From positions 50,861-114,860 of the forward strand of contig CANIBP010000010.1 of NCBI GenBank assembly GCA_947466075.1: a stretch of DNA of 64,000 nt. Direction: 5' to 3'. The notes beneath the pieces were generated by a model. The model was not told the DNA's origin and ran no database searches. It saw nothing but the letters and a program-made list of their open reading frames with translations. Below, one piece after another: positions 18,601-26,932 of this stretch. The stretch is from Verrucomicrobiaceae bacterium. GTDB taxonomy: Bacteria; Verrucomicrobiota; Verrucomicrobiia; Verrucomicrobiales; Verrucomicrobiaceae. The translations under genes were made by a program, and so were the position numbers. Numbering within the stretch: position 1 is the first letter of the stretch; each line of letters begins with the position of its first letter.

Positions 18601-18856
18601 GCTCGTCATCCTCAGTGCCGCACGTGTCCGTGCCGCCGCTGAAACCCTGCGCAGCAAAGCGGTGGCTGAAGTGCAACAACGTTACTCTGCCTTGGTAGAA
18701 ACACCTGCTGCAACCAGGCTCCTCAAAGAAATCAACAACCTCAGCCGCGGCGCCTTTGCCCCCTTCTCCGAACAACCTGTCATGAAGGCTCTTTATTGGC
18801 TCCTCGGCGCCCTCGGTGTTGGTGGTCTTTGGCAGGCGCTGGCGCAGTGGATGTGA
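15623..18856 (+). CDS. 1077-residue polytopic membrane protein with large extracytoplasmic domain
   Basis: Not assigned to a named family. From ATG at 15623 (MPDDSKKTILSSIPLPGALA) there is one N-terminal membrane segment, then about 600 residues with an alternating alpha/beta look, then about eight membrane segments between residue 660 and the end (IGTIIIMAWLGWMIVSWL, SPAMIFFIIVVVSW, IIIYLLVVVLVILSAA and others). The block GLVALGVLGGDVYDKLWILR and RNLIVGSPYGI looks like a periplasmic-binding-protein or receptor fold, so a sensor is possible. It starts about 50 bases after a terminator, so it has its own promoter. A TTG start at 15584 would begin in the terminator tail and is less likely. Confidence 0.8.
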   Translation: MPDDSKKTILSSIPLPGALAVLTALAGAVLLNYEPLVPRRPVEPAAPSVVLGDTHKFDAAPGEDPLRALARAKFVPPDKKEFNPATDVEVHTPWGFFLELRERLKLVAERDVRQHRAKPSHVLLMPVLLRPGTDMASIEQRSRARGAVTAGLTSSGYVPEHGGSLECCRLSPWPLPLIKKELPPSTTSITDAASAAATVNGPVSSLDVAFEWFKSSNRIPSVNNPSYESVGILWLRGDAFGGKPLSQMRTTLHRLLHGYPRRAGSEETPELDAERLEILLLGPHSTDNLAAFIGEAAEKPEWRADQWAGPLRMVSPWGTASARALLRLSGAGLPQIADDALRAQAAEQRVDDLMAGVLDPAGTHAAPFIRSLTTDDHVANALVDELERRGLTLRKTSSTDIHYGNVAIISEFDTSYGRELPLTFMEAMTGQDMRGDFNRSQFRWHWINYPRGLDGRYTSDTASGNAEKAASAAKGSDAKYAPDEMPSGVSQADALRRLAAQLEELDESLTRRGGAGLVALGVLGGDVYDKLWILRALRPRLPRTQFFTNNLDAWLWQRDELRTTRNLIVGSPYGITLANPYQMGKLPFRDSYQTSVYAATLAATGVLEPAQFESLRSTAAVRLFEIGRFEPHDLSLAAPQIKLHPQPESTAWWQLDVRSHQAWWIGTIIIMAWLGWMIVSWLPGLGLVFGKHSVTADWQRILIKVVKSPAMIFFIIVVVSWRIESWWSVQRNGGEPLLFNSGISAWPAEAFRLMAALLTIYLILKACAMLADSTQELRAQYFADEVKADEPTPWRSPLDWLKSMFLFWKTSTVLTTRQGEESVVHPLQLWSEYRFSNSITARISRSIVVASLLYVGASLLLHLLGTTLSPVRGDQARQIDLWLDRASLASLLWLAAFVVDTLWLNRVFIQWFSRGKSDWPLAMLRTHRHAKLHADNLRDFIDLQMVADWTRDIGRLTFFPFYVLALLILARMNRFDAWSWPPALIIIYLLVVVLVILSAARVRAAAETLRSKAVAEVQQRYSALVETPAATRLLKEINNLSRGAFAPFSEQPVMKALYWLLGALGVGGLWQALAQWM

Positions 18857-18863
18857 TGATCAC

Positions 18864-19160
18864 TCAGGCTGTGTGCGGAACGTAGTCGATCTCCATGAAC
18901 TCGGCCACCTCTGGAATCAAGCGCTGTTGCACGAAGGCGGTGTGATCGGGATGATCGCAGTAAAATGCGTAGGCAGCCGCATCGGTGAACTCCATCGAGA
19001 GCCCGAATGTGAATGGATTCTTCGCGCTCGTCTGTCGCAGACACTCGAATTTCTGCACGCCTGCAATTTTCGCGAGTTCGCAGGCGGCTTGAAGAAAATC
19101 ACGCTCAGCAGCGGAGCCTGAGGCATGTTTGAGACGAAAGGCGACAGTGTGCCGGCTCAT
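18864..19160 (-). CDS. Dabb (stress-responsive A/B-barrel) family protein
   Basis: 98 residues from ATG at 19160 (MSRHTVAFRLKHASGSAAER). The pattern VAFRLKH, FECLRQTSAKNPFTFGLSME, YAFYCDHPDHTAFVQQRLIP and FMEIDYVP is that of the dimeric alpha/beta-barrel (Dabb) fold. Function in bacteria is mostly unknown. The gene follows the sulfatase gene by 19 bases on the same strand. A longer reading to 19295 would overlap the sulfatase end and is rejected. Confidence 0.82.
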   Translation of the reverse strand: MSRHTVAFRLKHASGSAAERDFLQAACELAKIAGVQKFECLRQTSAKNPFTFGLSMEFTDAAAYAFYCDHPDHTAFVQQRLIPEVAEFMEIDYVPHTA

Positions 19161-19179
19161 GGGATGTGATATAAGGTTC

Positions 19180-21084
19180 TCAGAAGTTCCAGCGTTGCGC
19201 TTTTCCATTGGCAGGTGCGACTTCGATGAAATCGATCTCTGCATCAGGCAAATAAAGGCGCATCGTGCCAAGCGGACCTTTGTCTTGGATTTCAATCTTC
19301 AACTCCTGCCAGTCGCCTGATTGGATCTCCAACGGCACTGAATGCACGACACTGGGTTCTGCGGAAGTCTTGGGCAGCGAGTCAATCTTACCTGCACCAC
19401 CGCTTTGGCTGCGTACCCGCAGTTTTACCAATGCGGGACCGTTCATCTTTGCCATGCCGTGGCCCAGGAAGGCGGCATCGGGTTTGCCGACTATTTTAAA
19501 GCTGAGGATGCCATCGGTGATAGTCGCCTTGCAGCCGCGTTCCTTCCAGCCATCGAGCGGATCGGTGCTCGCAGGCTTCGTTTGGGCCACGACTGGCTTG
19601 TAGGCAGGATTGGGGCGCGGATATGTCGCGCCAGTGTCTTTGAGGAAGCCGTCGATCAGCGTTTCGAACTCCTTCACTTTGTCCGGCATCTTTACCGCGA
19701 GGTCATTGGCTTCGCTGATGTCTTCCTTGAGGTTATAAAGCTCCACCGTGCTCGGATTGCCAAACCAGCGCAGTAATTTGAAGTCCCCACTGCGCACCCA
19801 TACACCGCCCGCTTTGTTGGCACCAGCGTGTGGGTGGTAGTTGAAGTAAGCGGCGCGTTTCAAATCGCCATCGCCCTTCAAGACACTCGCGTAACTGACG
19901 CCATCAAACTTTTGTTGCTCTGGTTTCGTGACGCCAAGCAGATCAATAACCGTCGGATAAACATCTATTGGACCCACGACAGCATCACTGGTGCTGCCAG
20001 GAGCGATCTTACCCGCCCAGGCCCACATCATCGGCACGCGAGTGCCACCTTCATAGAGCGTGCCTTTGCCATCGCGCAGCGGCGTATTCAGGGTGGGTGG
20101 TTGTGTGCCGGCCCACTTGATCCAGTCATCGTTCGCGGATTTTTTACCCTCTTCGGTGATGTTGCTGTGCACGTTTCCGCCATTGTCAGAGGTGAAAATG
20201 ATGATCGTGTTGTCTGAGATGCCTTGTTTGTCCAGTTCGTCCAAGATGCGGCCAAAACACTCATCCAAGCTCTTGAGCATCGACGCCATGATCGGGTTTC
20301 CCTGTCGTCCGCTCGGGTCTTTTTTTGCCATGAAAGCCTTCGTGTATTCTTCCTTGTGCCCCCACGGTCCATGCACGCCATAGCACCACAGATTGAGGAA
20401 AAACGGCCCACCTTTGCTGCCTTCAATGAACTTCACTGCCTCCGCAGCCTGACGATCCACGATGTACTCGCCCACAGGTCCATCCGTGATGTTTCCCTGC
20501 CGTGTTTGCGATCTTGGTTCACGCTTTGGCACCACCGAGTAAGGTGAGAAGTAATTCCCAGGAGGACCAGGATCTGGGTGACAATGGAACGTCACATCAA
20601 AGCCCTGCTGTTCCGGCCAGTGCGGCTCCGTAAGTCCAAGGTGCCACTTTCCAATGTGCGCTGTGCGATAACCTGCGCCCTTCAACGTCTCTGCCAGCGT
20701 GATCTGCGATGGTTCCAGGTAATTCTTGCTCTCCGGCACAAGCATCGGCGCATTGGGTGGTGCTGATTCCGGCAAAAACACATGTCCCGCTGCCTGCGGG
20801 GGTTGATGACCCGTGGCGCTGGTGATCTTATGCCGCGCGGAGTATTGCCCCGTCAGCAACGACGCCCGTGTCGGCGAGCATAGCGGCTGTGAATACGCAT
20901 TCGTGAAGCGCATCGCCCGTTTCGCAAATCGGTCGATGTTTGGCGTCTCATAATACTGCGAGCCATAAACCCCACTGTCCATCCAACCCATGTCATCGGC
21001 GAGAAAGAGGACGACGTTAGGTTTCGCCTGTAATGACGAATGCAGAATAACGAAAGACGAAAGGATGAGAGAAAGACATTTCAT
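19180..21084 (-). CDS. Secreted arylsulfatase-type sulfatase with C-terminal beta domain
   Basis: 634 residues. A signal peptide (MKCLSLILSSFVILHSSLQA) precedes KPNVVLFLADDMGWMDSG, with the Asp pair that binds Ca2+. At residue 69 CSPTRASLLTGQYSARH is the sulfatase signature whose Cys is converted to formylglycine. HIGKWHLG and FTSDNGGN complete the active site. After about residue 520 a beta-rich carbohydrate-binding-like domain follows (WKERGCKATITDGILSFKIV). It should remove sulfate from polysaccharides in the periplasm, with an anaerobic or formylglycine-generating maturase elsewhere. It lies downstream of the GH10-like gene. Confidence 0.93.
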   Translation of the reverse strand: MKCLSLILSSFVILHSSLQAKPNVVLFLADDMGWMDSGVYGSQYYETPNIDRFAKRAMRFTNAYSQPLCSPTRASLLTGQYSARHKITSATGHQPPQAAGHVFLPESAPPNAPMLVPESKNYLEPSQITLAETLKGAGYRTAHIGKWHLGLTEPHWPEQQGFDVTFHCHPDPGPPGNYFSPYSVVPKREPRSQTRQGNITDGPVGEYIVDRQAAEAVKFIEGSKGGPFFLNLWCYGVHGPWGHKEEYTKAFMAKKDPSGRQGNPIMASMLKSLDECFGRILDELDKQGISDNTIIIFTSDNGGNVHSNITEEGKKSANDDWIKWAGTQPPTLNTPLRDGKGTLYEGGTRVPMMWAWAGKIAPGSTSDAVVGPIDVYPTVIDLLGVTKPEQQKFDGVSYASVLKGDGDLKRAAYFNYHPHAGANKAGGVWVRSGDFKLLRWFGNPSTVELYNLKEDISEANDLAVKMPDKVKEFETLIDGFLKDTGATYPRPNPAYKPVVAQTKPASTDPLDGWKERGCKATITDGILSFKIVGKPDAAFLGHGMAKMNGPALVKLRVRSQSGGAGKIDSLPKTSAEPSVVHSVPLEIQSGDWQELKIEIQDKGPLGTMRLYLPDAEIDFIEVAPANGKAQRWNF

Positions 21085-21124
21085 GGCAGCAGGGCCTTAA
21101 ACGCACCACTAGCGATGAAATAGC

Positions 21125-22867
21125 TCAAAAGCTGGTTATGGCCGCCGAGTTGGCTTTCATCAGCGATACGGCCTTCGTTTCACTCGCCACCGTCGCGTCA
21201 TACCAACCAGGAAATCCACGCCAGTTCACGCGGCCTTTGGCATCCGTCTTCAGCGTGACCTCCGTGTGCCATTTTTCGCCGATCCATTCTTCCAGCACCT
21301 TGCCACGCGGGCGGACTGACCAGTCTTTGTTCCAGGAGGCCGCTTCAGGCTTCCAGTGCGAGCCTTCCCAGAAGCCCCAGAGCAGAAAGCTGCTATACGC
21401 GGGATGACTGAAGACAGTGATCAGCACATCACGCGTGTAATCGGCGGCGAGTTCTTCGTCATCTGTGGTGACCACGTCATACTCCGTGATGGCTTGATGC
21501 GGCACGATTTGCGCAAAGCGGTCCGTCACAGCCAGCAGGTGCTCAGGCGATGGCAGGTAGCTCTCATGAAAGTGCGCTTGATTACCCAAGCCGGCCACGG
21601 TCATGCCAGCAGCATTCAGAGACTCGATGTACTCAAACGTGTCGTCGTACTGCGGGCCGGGGCGGAAGACTTGATCTTCGTTGACGAAGAATGGCAGTTT
21701 CGTCAATGAGCGCGCGAGTTGAAACAACTCGCGGTCTAGATGCTCCAAGCCTGCACGTTTGTTCAGCATGTCTGCACCGCCCCACGCGATGGGGTGGTTG
21801 ATCACGTCCCACTCGATTACCCGATCTTTCACGAAGCTCATACGCTCACGCACGCTGTCGAGGATGCTTGTGCGAATGACGGCGTTGTCCTTAATTGATT
21901 CAAAATTGAACGGCGTGGCGATCTGCATCAAATAATGCCCGCGCACGGCGATGTGACGATCCGCGCACCATGCAAAGGCTTGATCCAACTCAGCGTTTCG
22001 TTTGCTGCGTCGATCCTCGTCGAAATCAGGCGACCAGTTGCCGTCCTTGAGATCGTTTTCAAACACCACTATGCTGAACATACGCTCAAGGATGTCGCGG
22101 TGGTGTTTGTCATCCTCGCTGGTGCCAGAGATGTGTTTCGCTCTGATGGCAGTACCAAAACCAAACTCATGTCTTCGCAGCGCGAGTTTTATCACGGTAT
22201 CAGCGAGAGGTTTATCGTCGGCTCCAGTCAGCGTGAGCGCCAGGTCTGCTTTGCGATGCTGCTCGATGCGTTCCAATGCCGCCTTACGCCACGGAGCATC
22301 TGCTTCGCGGCCCTCGTAGGCGCGTTTGACCACCTTGGCACGTGGAAAGCTGGTGATGTCGATGCTGGCCGGATATTTGAGCACACGGATGCTTTCGATC
22401 TCGATACTCTGCCCTTTGTGGCCACAAAGCAACACCACTGCACCCTTACCCGCTTCAATAGAGTCCGTCGCGGCAAAGGTCACCGGCAACTCCGTCCACT
22501 CATGCGGGACAGCGATGCCAATCATGGGACCAAAAGACGTGTAGGGAGCACCTTTGAGCTGAAGCTTGGCCAGCACCTCACCATATTTCTCCTCACCTAC
22601 CACGCGTGCTTTAATAATGGCAACCACGCGCTCGTCTTTGGCGATGGCTTCCTCAAAAGGCGTCGTAAATCTCGCGCTGAACGGCTTCGCCTCCTGCGCT
22701 TGGGTGATGGTGATGCGCTTACCAGTCTTTAACGCCTCCAACTTGCCCACCTCAGGATTCGCCGAAGCCTGCAAGGCATTTCTACTGATCTCCACGCCTC
22801 CCGGCGGCAGATCGAATGCGTGAAGTGAATGGATGGCTAAGAGAGTGAGGCAGAAGACGCGATGCAT
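21125..22867 (-). CDS. Secreted GH10-like protein lacking the acid/base glutamate
   Basis: 580 residues: signal peptide (MHRVFCLTLLAIHSLHAF), an N-terminal CBM-like beta domain (about 20-180), then a GH10 xylanase-type barrel (about 200-520) with HEFGFGTAIRAKHI, FSIVVFENDLKDGNWSP, AVRGHYLMQ, WDVINHPIAWGG, LGNQAHFHE and the nucleophile strand ITEYDVV. In active GH10 enzymes the WDVxNE motif supplies the acid/base Glu; here that position is His (about residue 357), while the nucleophile Glu is kept (about residue 460). It may bind or act on xylan-like glycans in a changed way. It lies upstream of the sulfatase, probably as one operon. Confidence 0.85.
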   Translation of the reverse strand: MHRVFCLTLLAIHSLHAFDLPPGGVEISRNALQASANPEVGKLEALKTGKRITITQAQEAKPFSARFTTPFEEAIAKDERVVAIIKARVVGEEKYGEVLAKLQLKGAPYTSFGPMIGIAVPHEWTELPVTFAATDSIEAGKGAVVLLCGHKGQSIEIESIRVLKYPASIDITSFPRAKVVKRAYEGREADAPWRKAALERIEQHRKADLALTLTGADDKPLADTVIKLALRRHEFGFGTAIRAKHISGTSEDDKHHRDILERMFSIVVFENDLKDGNWSPDFDEDRRSKRNAELDQAFAWCADRHIAVRGHYLMQIATPFNFESIKDNAVIRTSILDSVRERMSFVKDRVIEWDVINHPIAWGGADMLNKRAGLEHLDRELFQLARSLTKLPFFVNEDQVFRPGPQYDDTFEYIESLNAAGMTVAGLGNQAHFHESYLPSPEHLLAVTDRFAQIVPHQAITEYDVVTTDDEELAADYTRDVLITVFSHPAYSSFLLWGFWEGSHWKPEAASWNKDWSVRPRGKVLEEWIGEKWHTEVTLKTDAKGRVNWRGFPGWYDATVASETKAVSLMKANSAAITSF

Positions 22868-23026
22868 CTCCCATCGTGTATGCCGAGGCTTTTATTGGCA
22901 ACAATTCACGAATGGCGAATAGCTGTTGCTATAAGGTAGTCCACCTCACTAGAATCGCCTCTTTTGGAAACTGAAATTTGACATTGGATTTACATCTAGA
23001 ATCCGACCCATCCTCATCCACGCCAC

Positions 23027-23407
23027 ATGATCATTTACGGAACCGCCCTCCTCGCCGTATGCCACTTGCTGGGCATCATCATTGGCGATCTTCTTGGTCG
23101 AGCATTGGGAATGACGACAAATGTTGGAGGCGTTGGCATTGCGATGTTATTGCTCATCTTTGCGCGCATCTACCTTCACAAGAGTGGTCGCCTCTGCGCT
23201 ACCTCTGAAAGCGGCGTGCATTACTGGGGCGCGATTTATATTCCCGTCGTTGTTGCAATGGCGATGCAGCAGAATGTGGTGGCCGCCTTAAAGGGTGGGC
23301 CGGTGGCGTTGATCGCTGCCGTTGGTAGCGTGCTTGTTTGTGGGTTGTTTGTTTCTTTCATCAATCGCATGGAGCCGGAAACGGCAGCCCCGGAGGAACC
23401 TAAATGA
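23027..23407 (+). CDS. madL: Malonate transporter subunit MadL
   Basis: 126 residues and four membrane segments. The start MIIYGTALLAVCHLLGIIIG, then LLGRALGMTTNVGGVGIAML and ESGVHYWGAIYIPVVVAMA, matches MadL, the small subunit of the sodium-dependent malonate importer. Its stop overlaps the madM start by four bases (ATGA), showing translational coupling. The 159 bases upstream separate it from the divergent GH10-like gene. Confidence 0.92.
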   Translation: MIIYGTALLAVCHLLGIIIGDLLGRALGMTTNVGGVGIAMLLLIFARIYLHKSGRLCATSESGVHYWGAIYIPVVVAMAMQQNVVAALKGGPVALIAAVGSVLVCGLFVSFINRMEPETAAPEEPK

Positions 23408-24168
23408 TGTGGGAGATTCTTGAAAAAGCCGCGAAGGAGAACGGACTCGTTACCGCTTTCGCCGTGGTGGGTTTGGTGATGCTCGTTTCGGGTGTGGTCT
23501 CACGAAAGCTGACGTTCGGCCGCGTGCAGGGCTCAGCGATTGCCATTCTCATCGGACTCGCACTCGCGTATGTTGGCGGGAAAATGTCTGGCGGCTCGAA
23601 AGGGCTCGCAGATCTCGCTTTGTTCAGCGGTGTCGGCCTGATGGGCGGCAATATGCTACGTGACTTCGCCATCGTGGCCACGGCGTTTGAGGTTCATGCC
23701 GAAGAGGCCAAGAAAGCTGGCTGGATCGGTGCCATTGCGTTGTTACTTGGCACAGTTCTGCCGTTCATCGTCGGTGTGGCAGTGGCTTGGGCATTTGGCT
23801 ATCGTGACGCCGTGAGTATGACGACTATCGGTGCGGGAGCGATCACTTACATCGTCGGACCGGTGACCGGTGGTGCCATCGGCGCGACCTCGGATGTGAT
23901 GGCACTCAGCATCGCTACCGGTGTGATTAAAGCGATCCTCGTCATGGTCTCGACTCCCGTGGCTGCCAAGTTCCTCCGCTTGAAAACACCGCGCTCTGCC
24001 ATGGTCTTCGGCGGTCTCGCCGGCACCGTGAGCGGCGTCAGTGCTGGCCTTGCGGCAACAGATCGCAAGCTGGTGCCCTACGGCGCACTGGTGGCTACGT
24101 TTCACACCGGCCTCGGCTGCCTGCTCGGGCCGTCGCTACTTTTCTTTATTGTCCGCGCTCTGACTTGA
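23404..24168 (+). CDS. madM: Malonate transporter subunit MadM
   Basis: 254 residues and about seven membrane segments. The segments VGLVMLVSGVVSRKLTFGRV, GKMSGGSKGLADLALFSGVG, MLRDFAIVATAFEVHAEEAK and GAITYIVGPVTGGAIGATSD are typical of MadM, the large subunit of the malonate/Na+ symporter. It is coupled to madL, and the acyl-CoA synthetase gene begins 6 bases after its stop. Confidence 0.93.
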   Translation: MMWEILEKAAKENGLVTAFAVVGLVMLVSGVVSRKLTFGRVQGSAIAILIGLALAYVGGKMSGGSKGLADLALFSGVGLMGGNMLRDFAIVATAFEVHAEEAKKAGWIGAIALLLGTVLPFIVGVAVAWAFGYRDAVSMTTIGAGAITYIVGPVTGGAIGATSDVMALSIATGVIKAILVMVSTPVAAKFLRLKTPRSAMVFGGLAGTVSGVSAGLAATDRKLVPYGALVATFHTGLGCLLGPSLLFFIVRALT

Positions 24169-24173
24169 ATCCT

Positions 24174-25661
24174 ATGAACGAACTCACACTCATTACTCGC
24201 GCTCGCTCCCATGGTGCTGCCATCGCCTTTCGCATTGGAACGACCGCGCACACTTATCAGGACATCTTGGATCGCTCAGACGTGCTTGCATCAGCATTGC
24301 TTGGCGAAGAGGATGATTTGAAAGAATCACGCGTCGCATTGCTGCTGCCGGGTGGATTTGAGTATGTGGCTGCTCAGTGGTCCATCTGGCGTGCCGGCGG
24401 CATCAAGCTGCCGATTTGTTTGTCCGCCACGGAACCGGAATGGGAATATGCACTCACGGATTCCAGTGTGAGTATCGTCGTGGCCGATGCTCCTAACGCA
24501 GCGAAGATCGCGCCACTTTGCGCGAGGCTCGGAGTGCGCTTAGTGGACATCGACGCCATCACCTCAGCACCTGCAAAGACACTTCCACAGATCACCTCCG
24601 ACCGTCGGGCGATGATTCTTTATACCAGCGGCACGACGAGCAAACCTAAAGGCGTGGTGACAACGCATGCAAACATTCAGGCGCAGATCGAGAGCCTCGT
24701 GCAGGCCTGGGAATGGTCTGCCAGCGATCGCATACCGCTGTTTTTGCCAATGCATCATATTCACGGCATCATCAACGTCACTAGCTGTGCGCTTTGGTCC
24801 GGCGCGATGATCGAGCCGTTCTCACGCTTCGATTTGAACGCGATTCTCGACCGCGTTCGCGTAGATGCTTACACGCTGTTCATGGCTGTGCCGACGATCT
24901 ATGTGAAACTCATCCAGGCACTTGAATCCGCATCGCCAAAAGATCGTGCGGCCATCATCGGCGGTTTCAAACGTATGCGTCTCATGGTCTCCGGCAGCGC
25001 TGCATTGCCCGCGAGTGTGCATGAGCAATGGACGGCACTCACCGGACAGAAATTGCTCGAGCGCTATGGCATGACGGAGATCGGCATGGCCATCTCGAAC
25101 TTGTATCATGGTGAACGCCGCCCAGGAGCCGTCGGTGCGCCACTACCAGGTGTCGAAGTGCGTTTGAAGACAGAAGGCGGCCAAATCATCACCGCAGAAG
25201 ACGAACCCGGCGAGATCCAGGTGCGCGGCCCCGGAGTATTTGCCGCATATTGGAACCGCCCCGAGGCCACGGCGGAAACCTTTGACGGCGACTGGTTCCG
25301 CACCGGTGACATGGCAGTGCTGGAGCGCGGTTACTACCGCATCATGGGCCGCCTGAGCGTCGATATCATCAAGAGCGGTGGCTACAAACTCAGCGCCCTC
25401 GAAATCGAAGCCGCTTTGTTAGAGCATCCGCTCATCGCCGAATGCGCCGTCATCGGTTTGCCCGATGATACCTGGGGTGAAGCCGTTACCGCCGTCTGCG
25501 TGCTCACCGCGAATGGCACGCTCGACCTCAAAACTCTACGTGACTGGTGCAAAGACCGCCTCTCCGTTTATAAAGTGCCCCAGCGCTTCAAAGTCGTCGC
25601 CGAACTACCACGCAATGCGATGGGCAAGGTCACGAAGCCTGCCGTGAAAGCTTTGTTTTAA
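24174..25661 (+). CDS. matB: Acyl-CoA synthetase, probably malonyl-CoA synthetase
   Basis: 495 residues from ATG at 24174; a TTG at 24165 inside the madM stop is less likely. AMP-forming ligase of the ANL superfamily, with P-loop AMILYTSGTTSKPKGVV, FLPMHHIHGIINVT, the adenylate motif ERYGMTEIGMAIS, hinge GDWFRTGDMAVLERG and catalytic lysine motif LPRNAMGKVTKPAVK. The size and GYYRIMGRLSVDIIKSGGYK region fit MatB/ACSF3, which makes malonyl-CoA from malonate, ATP and CoA. The malonate importer just upstream supports this substrate. No malonyl-CoA decarboxylase is nearby, so the product may go to fatty acid or polyketide synthesis. Confidence 0.88.
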   Translation: MNELTLITRARSHGAAIAFRIGTTAHTYQDILDRSDVLASALLGEEDDLKESRVALLLPGGFEYVAAQWSIWRAGGIKLPICLSATEPEWEYALTDSSVSIVVADAPNAAKIAPLCARLGVRLVDIDAITSAPAKTLPQITSDRRAMILYTSGTTSKPKGVVTTHANIQAQIESLVQAWEWSASDRIPLFLPMHHIHGIINVTSCALWSGAMIEPFSRFDLNAILDRVRVDAYTLFMAVPTIYVKLIQALESASPKDRAAIIGGFKRMRLMVSGSAALPASVHEQWTALTGQKLLERYGMTEIGMAISNLYHGERRPGAVGAPLPGVEVRLKTEGGQIITAEDEPGEIQVRGPGVFAAYWNRPEATAETFDGDWFRTGDMAVLERGYYRIMGRLSVDIIKSGGYKLSALEIEAALLEHPLIAECAVIGLPDDTWGEAVTAVCVLTANGTLDLKTLRDWCKDRLSVYKVPQRFKVVAELPRNAMGKVTKPAVKALF

Positions 25662-25672
25662 ACGACCATCTC

Positions 25673-26899
25673 ATGCGCACGTTGCTACTCCCATTCCTCC
25701 TCGCTGTCACCGCTTTGGCAGACGACAAGCCCTTCACCCTGCTCACTGATGAACTCCTCGCGAAGCTACCCGAGGCGCAGCGTGCCGAATGGACCGCCTA
25801 CATCGCCAAATCGCGTGCCTTTGCCGCGAATGAACACCGCATTCTCGATGAAGAACGCACCAAGGCCGAAGCCAAGCCCGCGCCGGGCAACCGCGCCGAG
25901 TTTGAGTTTGATAGCGACACGCCCGCCGAGTGGTTTGCCAGCGCGGAGAATCAGAAGCTCGCGGGAACCGTCATCAGCTACCAGACACCCACCGGCGGCT
26001 GGTCAAAGGCGGTCGATTACACGAAAGGCCCACGCCAGCCCGGCACGCACTGGACCGCCCAAACCGGCGACGCCTGGCACTACTGCGGTACCTTTGACAA
26101 CCGCACCACGACCGAGCAGATCAAGTTCCTCGCCGGTGTATTCACCGCCACGAAGCGCGAGGACGTGAAGGCCGCGCTCATGAAGGGCCTCGACTACATT
26201 TTCGCCGCGCAGTATCCGAACGGCGGCTGGCCGCAGAACTACCCCGTCGAGCGCGGCTACCACGAGGCCATCACGCTCAATGACGACGCCATGGTCCACG
26301 TCCTGGAGGTCCTCCACGACCTCGCCGAGGGCGACAACCACTTCGCCTTCGCCGATGACGCGCTGAAGCAGCGTGCGCAGGCCGCGTTCGACAAAGGCAT
26401 CGCCAACATCGCCGCCATGCAGGTCCGCATCGACGGCCAGCCCACCGTCTGGTGTGCGCAGCATCATCCGCTCACGCTTGAGCCCGTCAAAGCCCGCGCC
26501 AAAGAGCCGCCGTCCCTCAGCGGCGGCGAGTCCGCGAACCTCGTGAAGTTCCTCATGCGCAGCGGCACCACCTCGCCCGAGGTCGTCGCCATCATCGAGG
26601 CCGCGCTGAAGTGGTTCGACGCCCACCGCCTCACCGGCCTGCGCAAAACGAAGAACGACAAGGGCAAGACCGACTACATCGCCGACCCCGACTCCACCGA
26701 CGTCCTCTGGGCCCGTTTCTACGACCTCAAGACCGCCAAACCCATCTTCGCCGGCGCCGACGACGGCATCGTGTACCACACCTTCCAAGAAATGGCCGCC
26801 AAAAACAAAGTCGCCTACGACTTCTTCAGCACCCGCCCCGCCGAACTCCTCGGCAAAGAACTCCCACGATGGAAGAAGCGGATGGAGAAGGGGAAGTGA
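25673..26899 (+). CDS. pelA: Secreted pectate lyase, PL10 family
   Basis: 408 residues with signal peptide (MRTLLLPFLLAVTALA). The catalytic (alpha/alpha) barrel shows the PL10 blocks ISYQTPTGGWSKAVDYTKG, CGTFDNRTTTEQIKFLAGVF, YIFAAQYPNGGWPQNYP, ITLNDDAMVHVLEVL and VWCAQHHPLTLEPVKARAKE. It cleaves polygalacturonate by beta-elimination. It starts 11 bases after matB and heads a run of secreted carbohydrate-active proteins, so the operon may be read through from the malonate genes. The symbol is the usual PL10 name and is unrelated to Pel polysaccharide. Confidence 0.9.
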   Translation: MRTLLLPFLLAVTALADDKPFTLLTDELLAKLPEAQRAEWTAYIAKSRAFAANEHRILDEERTKAEAKPAPGNRAEFEFDSDTPAEWFASAENQKLAGTVISYQTPTGGWSKAVDYTKGPRQPGTHWTAQTGDAWHYCGTFDNRTTTEQIKFLAGVFTATKREDVKAALMKGLDYIFAAQYPNGGWPQNYPVERGYHEAITLNDDAMVHVLEVLHDLAEGDNHFAFADDALKQRAQAAFDKGIANIAAMQVRIDGQPTVWCAQHHPLTLEPVKARAKEPPSLSGGESANLVKFLMRSGTTSPEVVAIIEAALKWFDAHRLTGLRKTKNDKGKTDYIADPDSTDVLWARFYDLKTAKPIFAGADDGIVYHTFQEMAAKNKVAYDFFSTRPAELLGKELPRWKKRMEKGK

Positions 26900-26932
26900 G
26901 TCACACACACTGTTCTGATTCACCACCCTTCC

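Noticed and set aside
22978..23002. TTGACA and TAGAAT as promoter of madL
   Set aside because: Both boxes are good but only 13 bases apart, too short for a sigma70 promoter.
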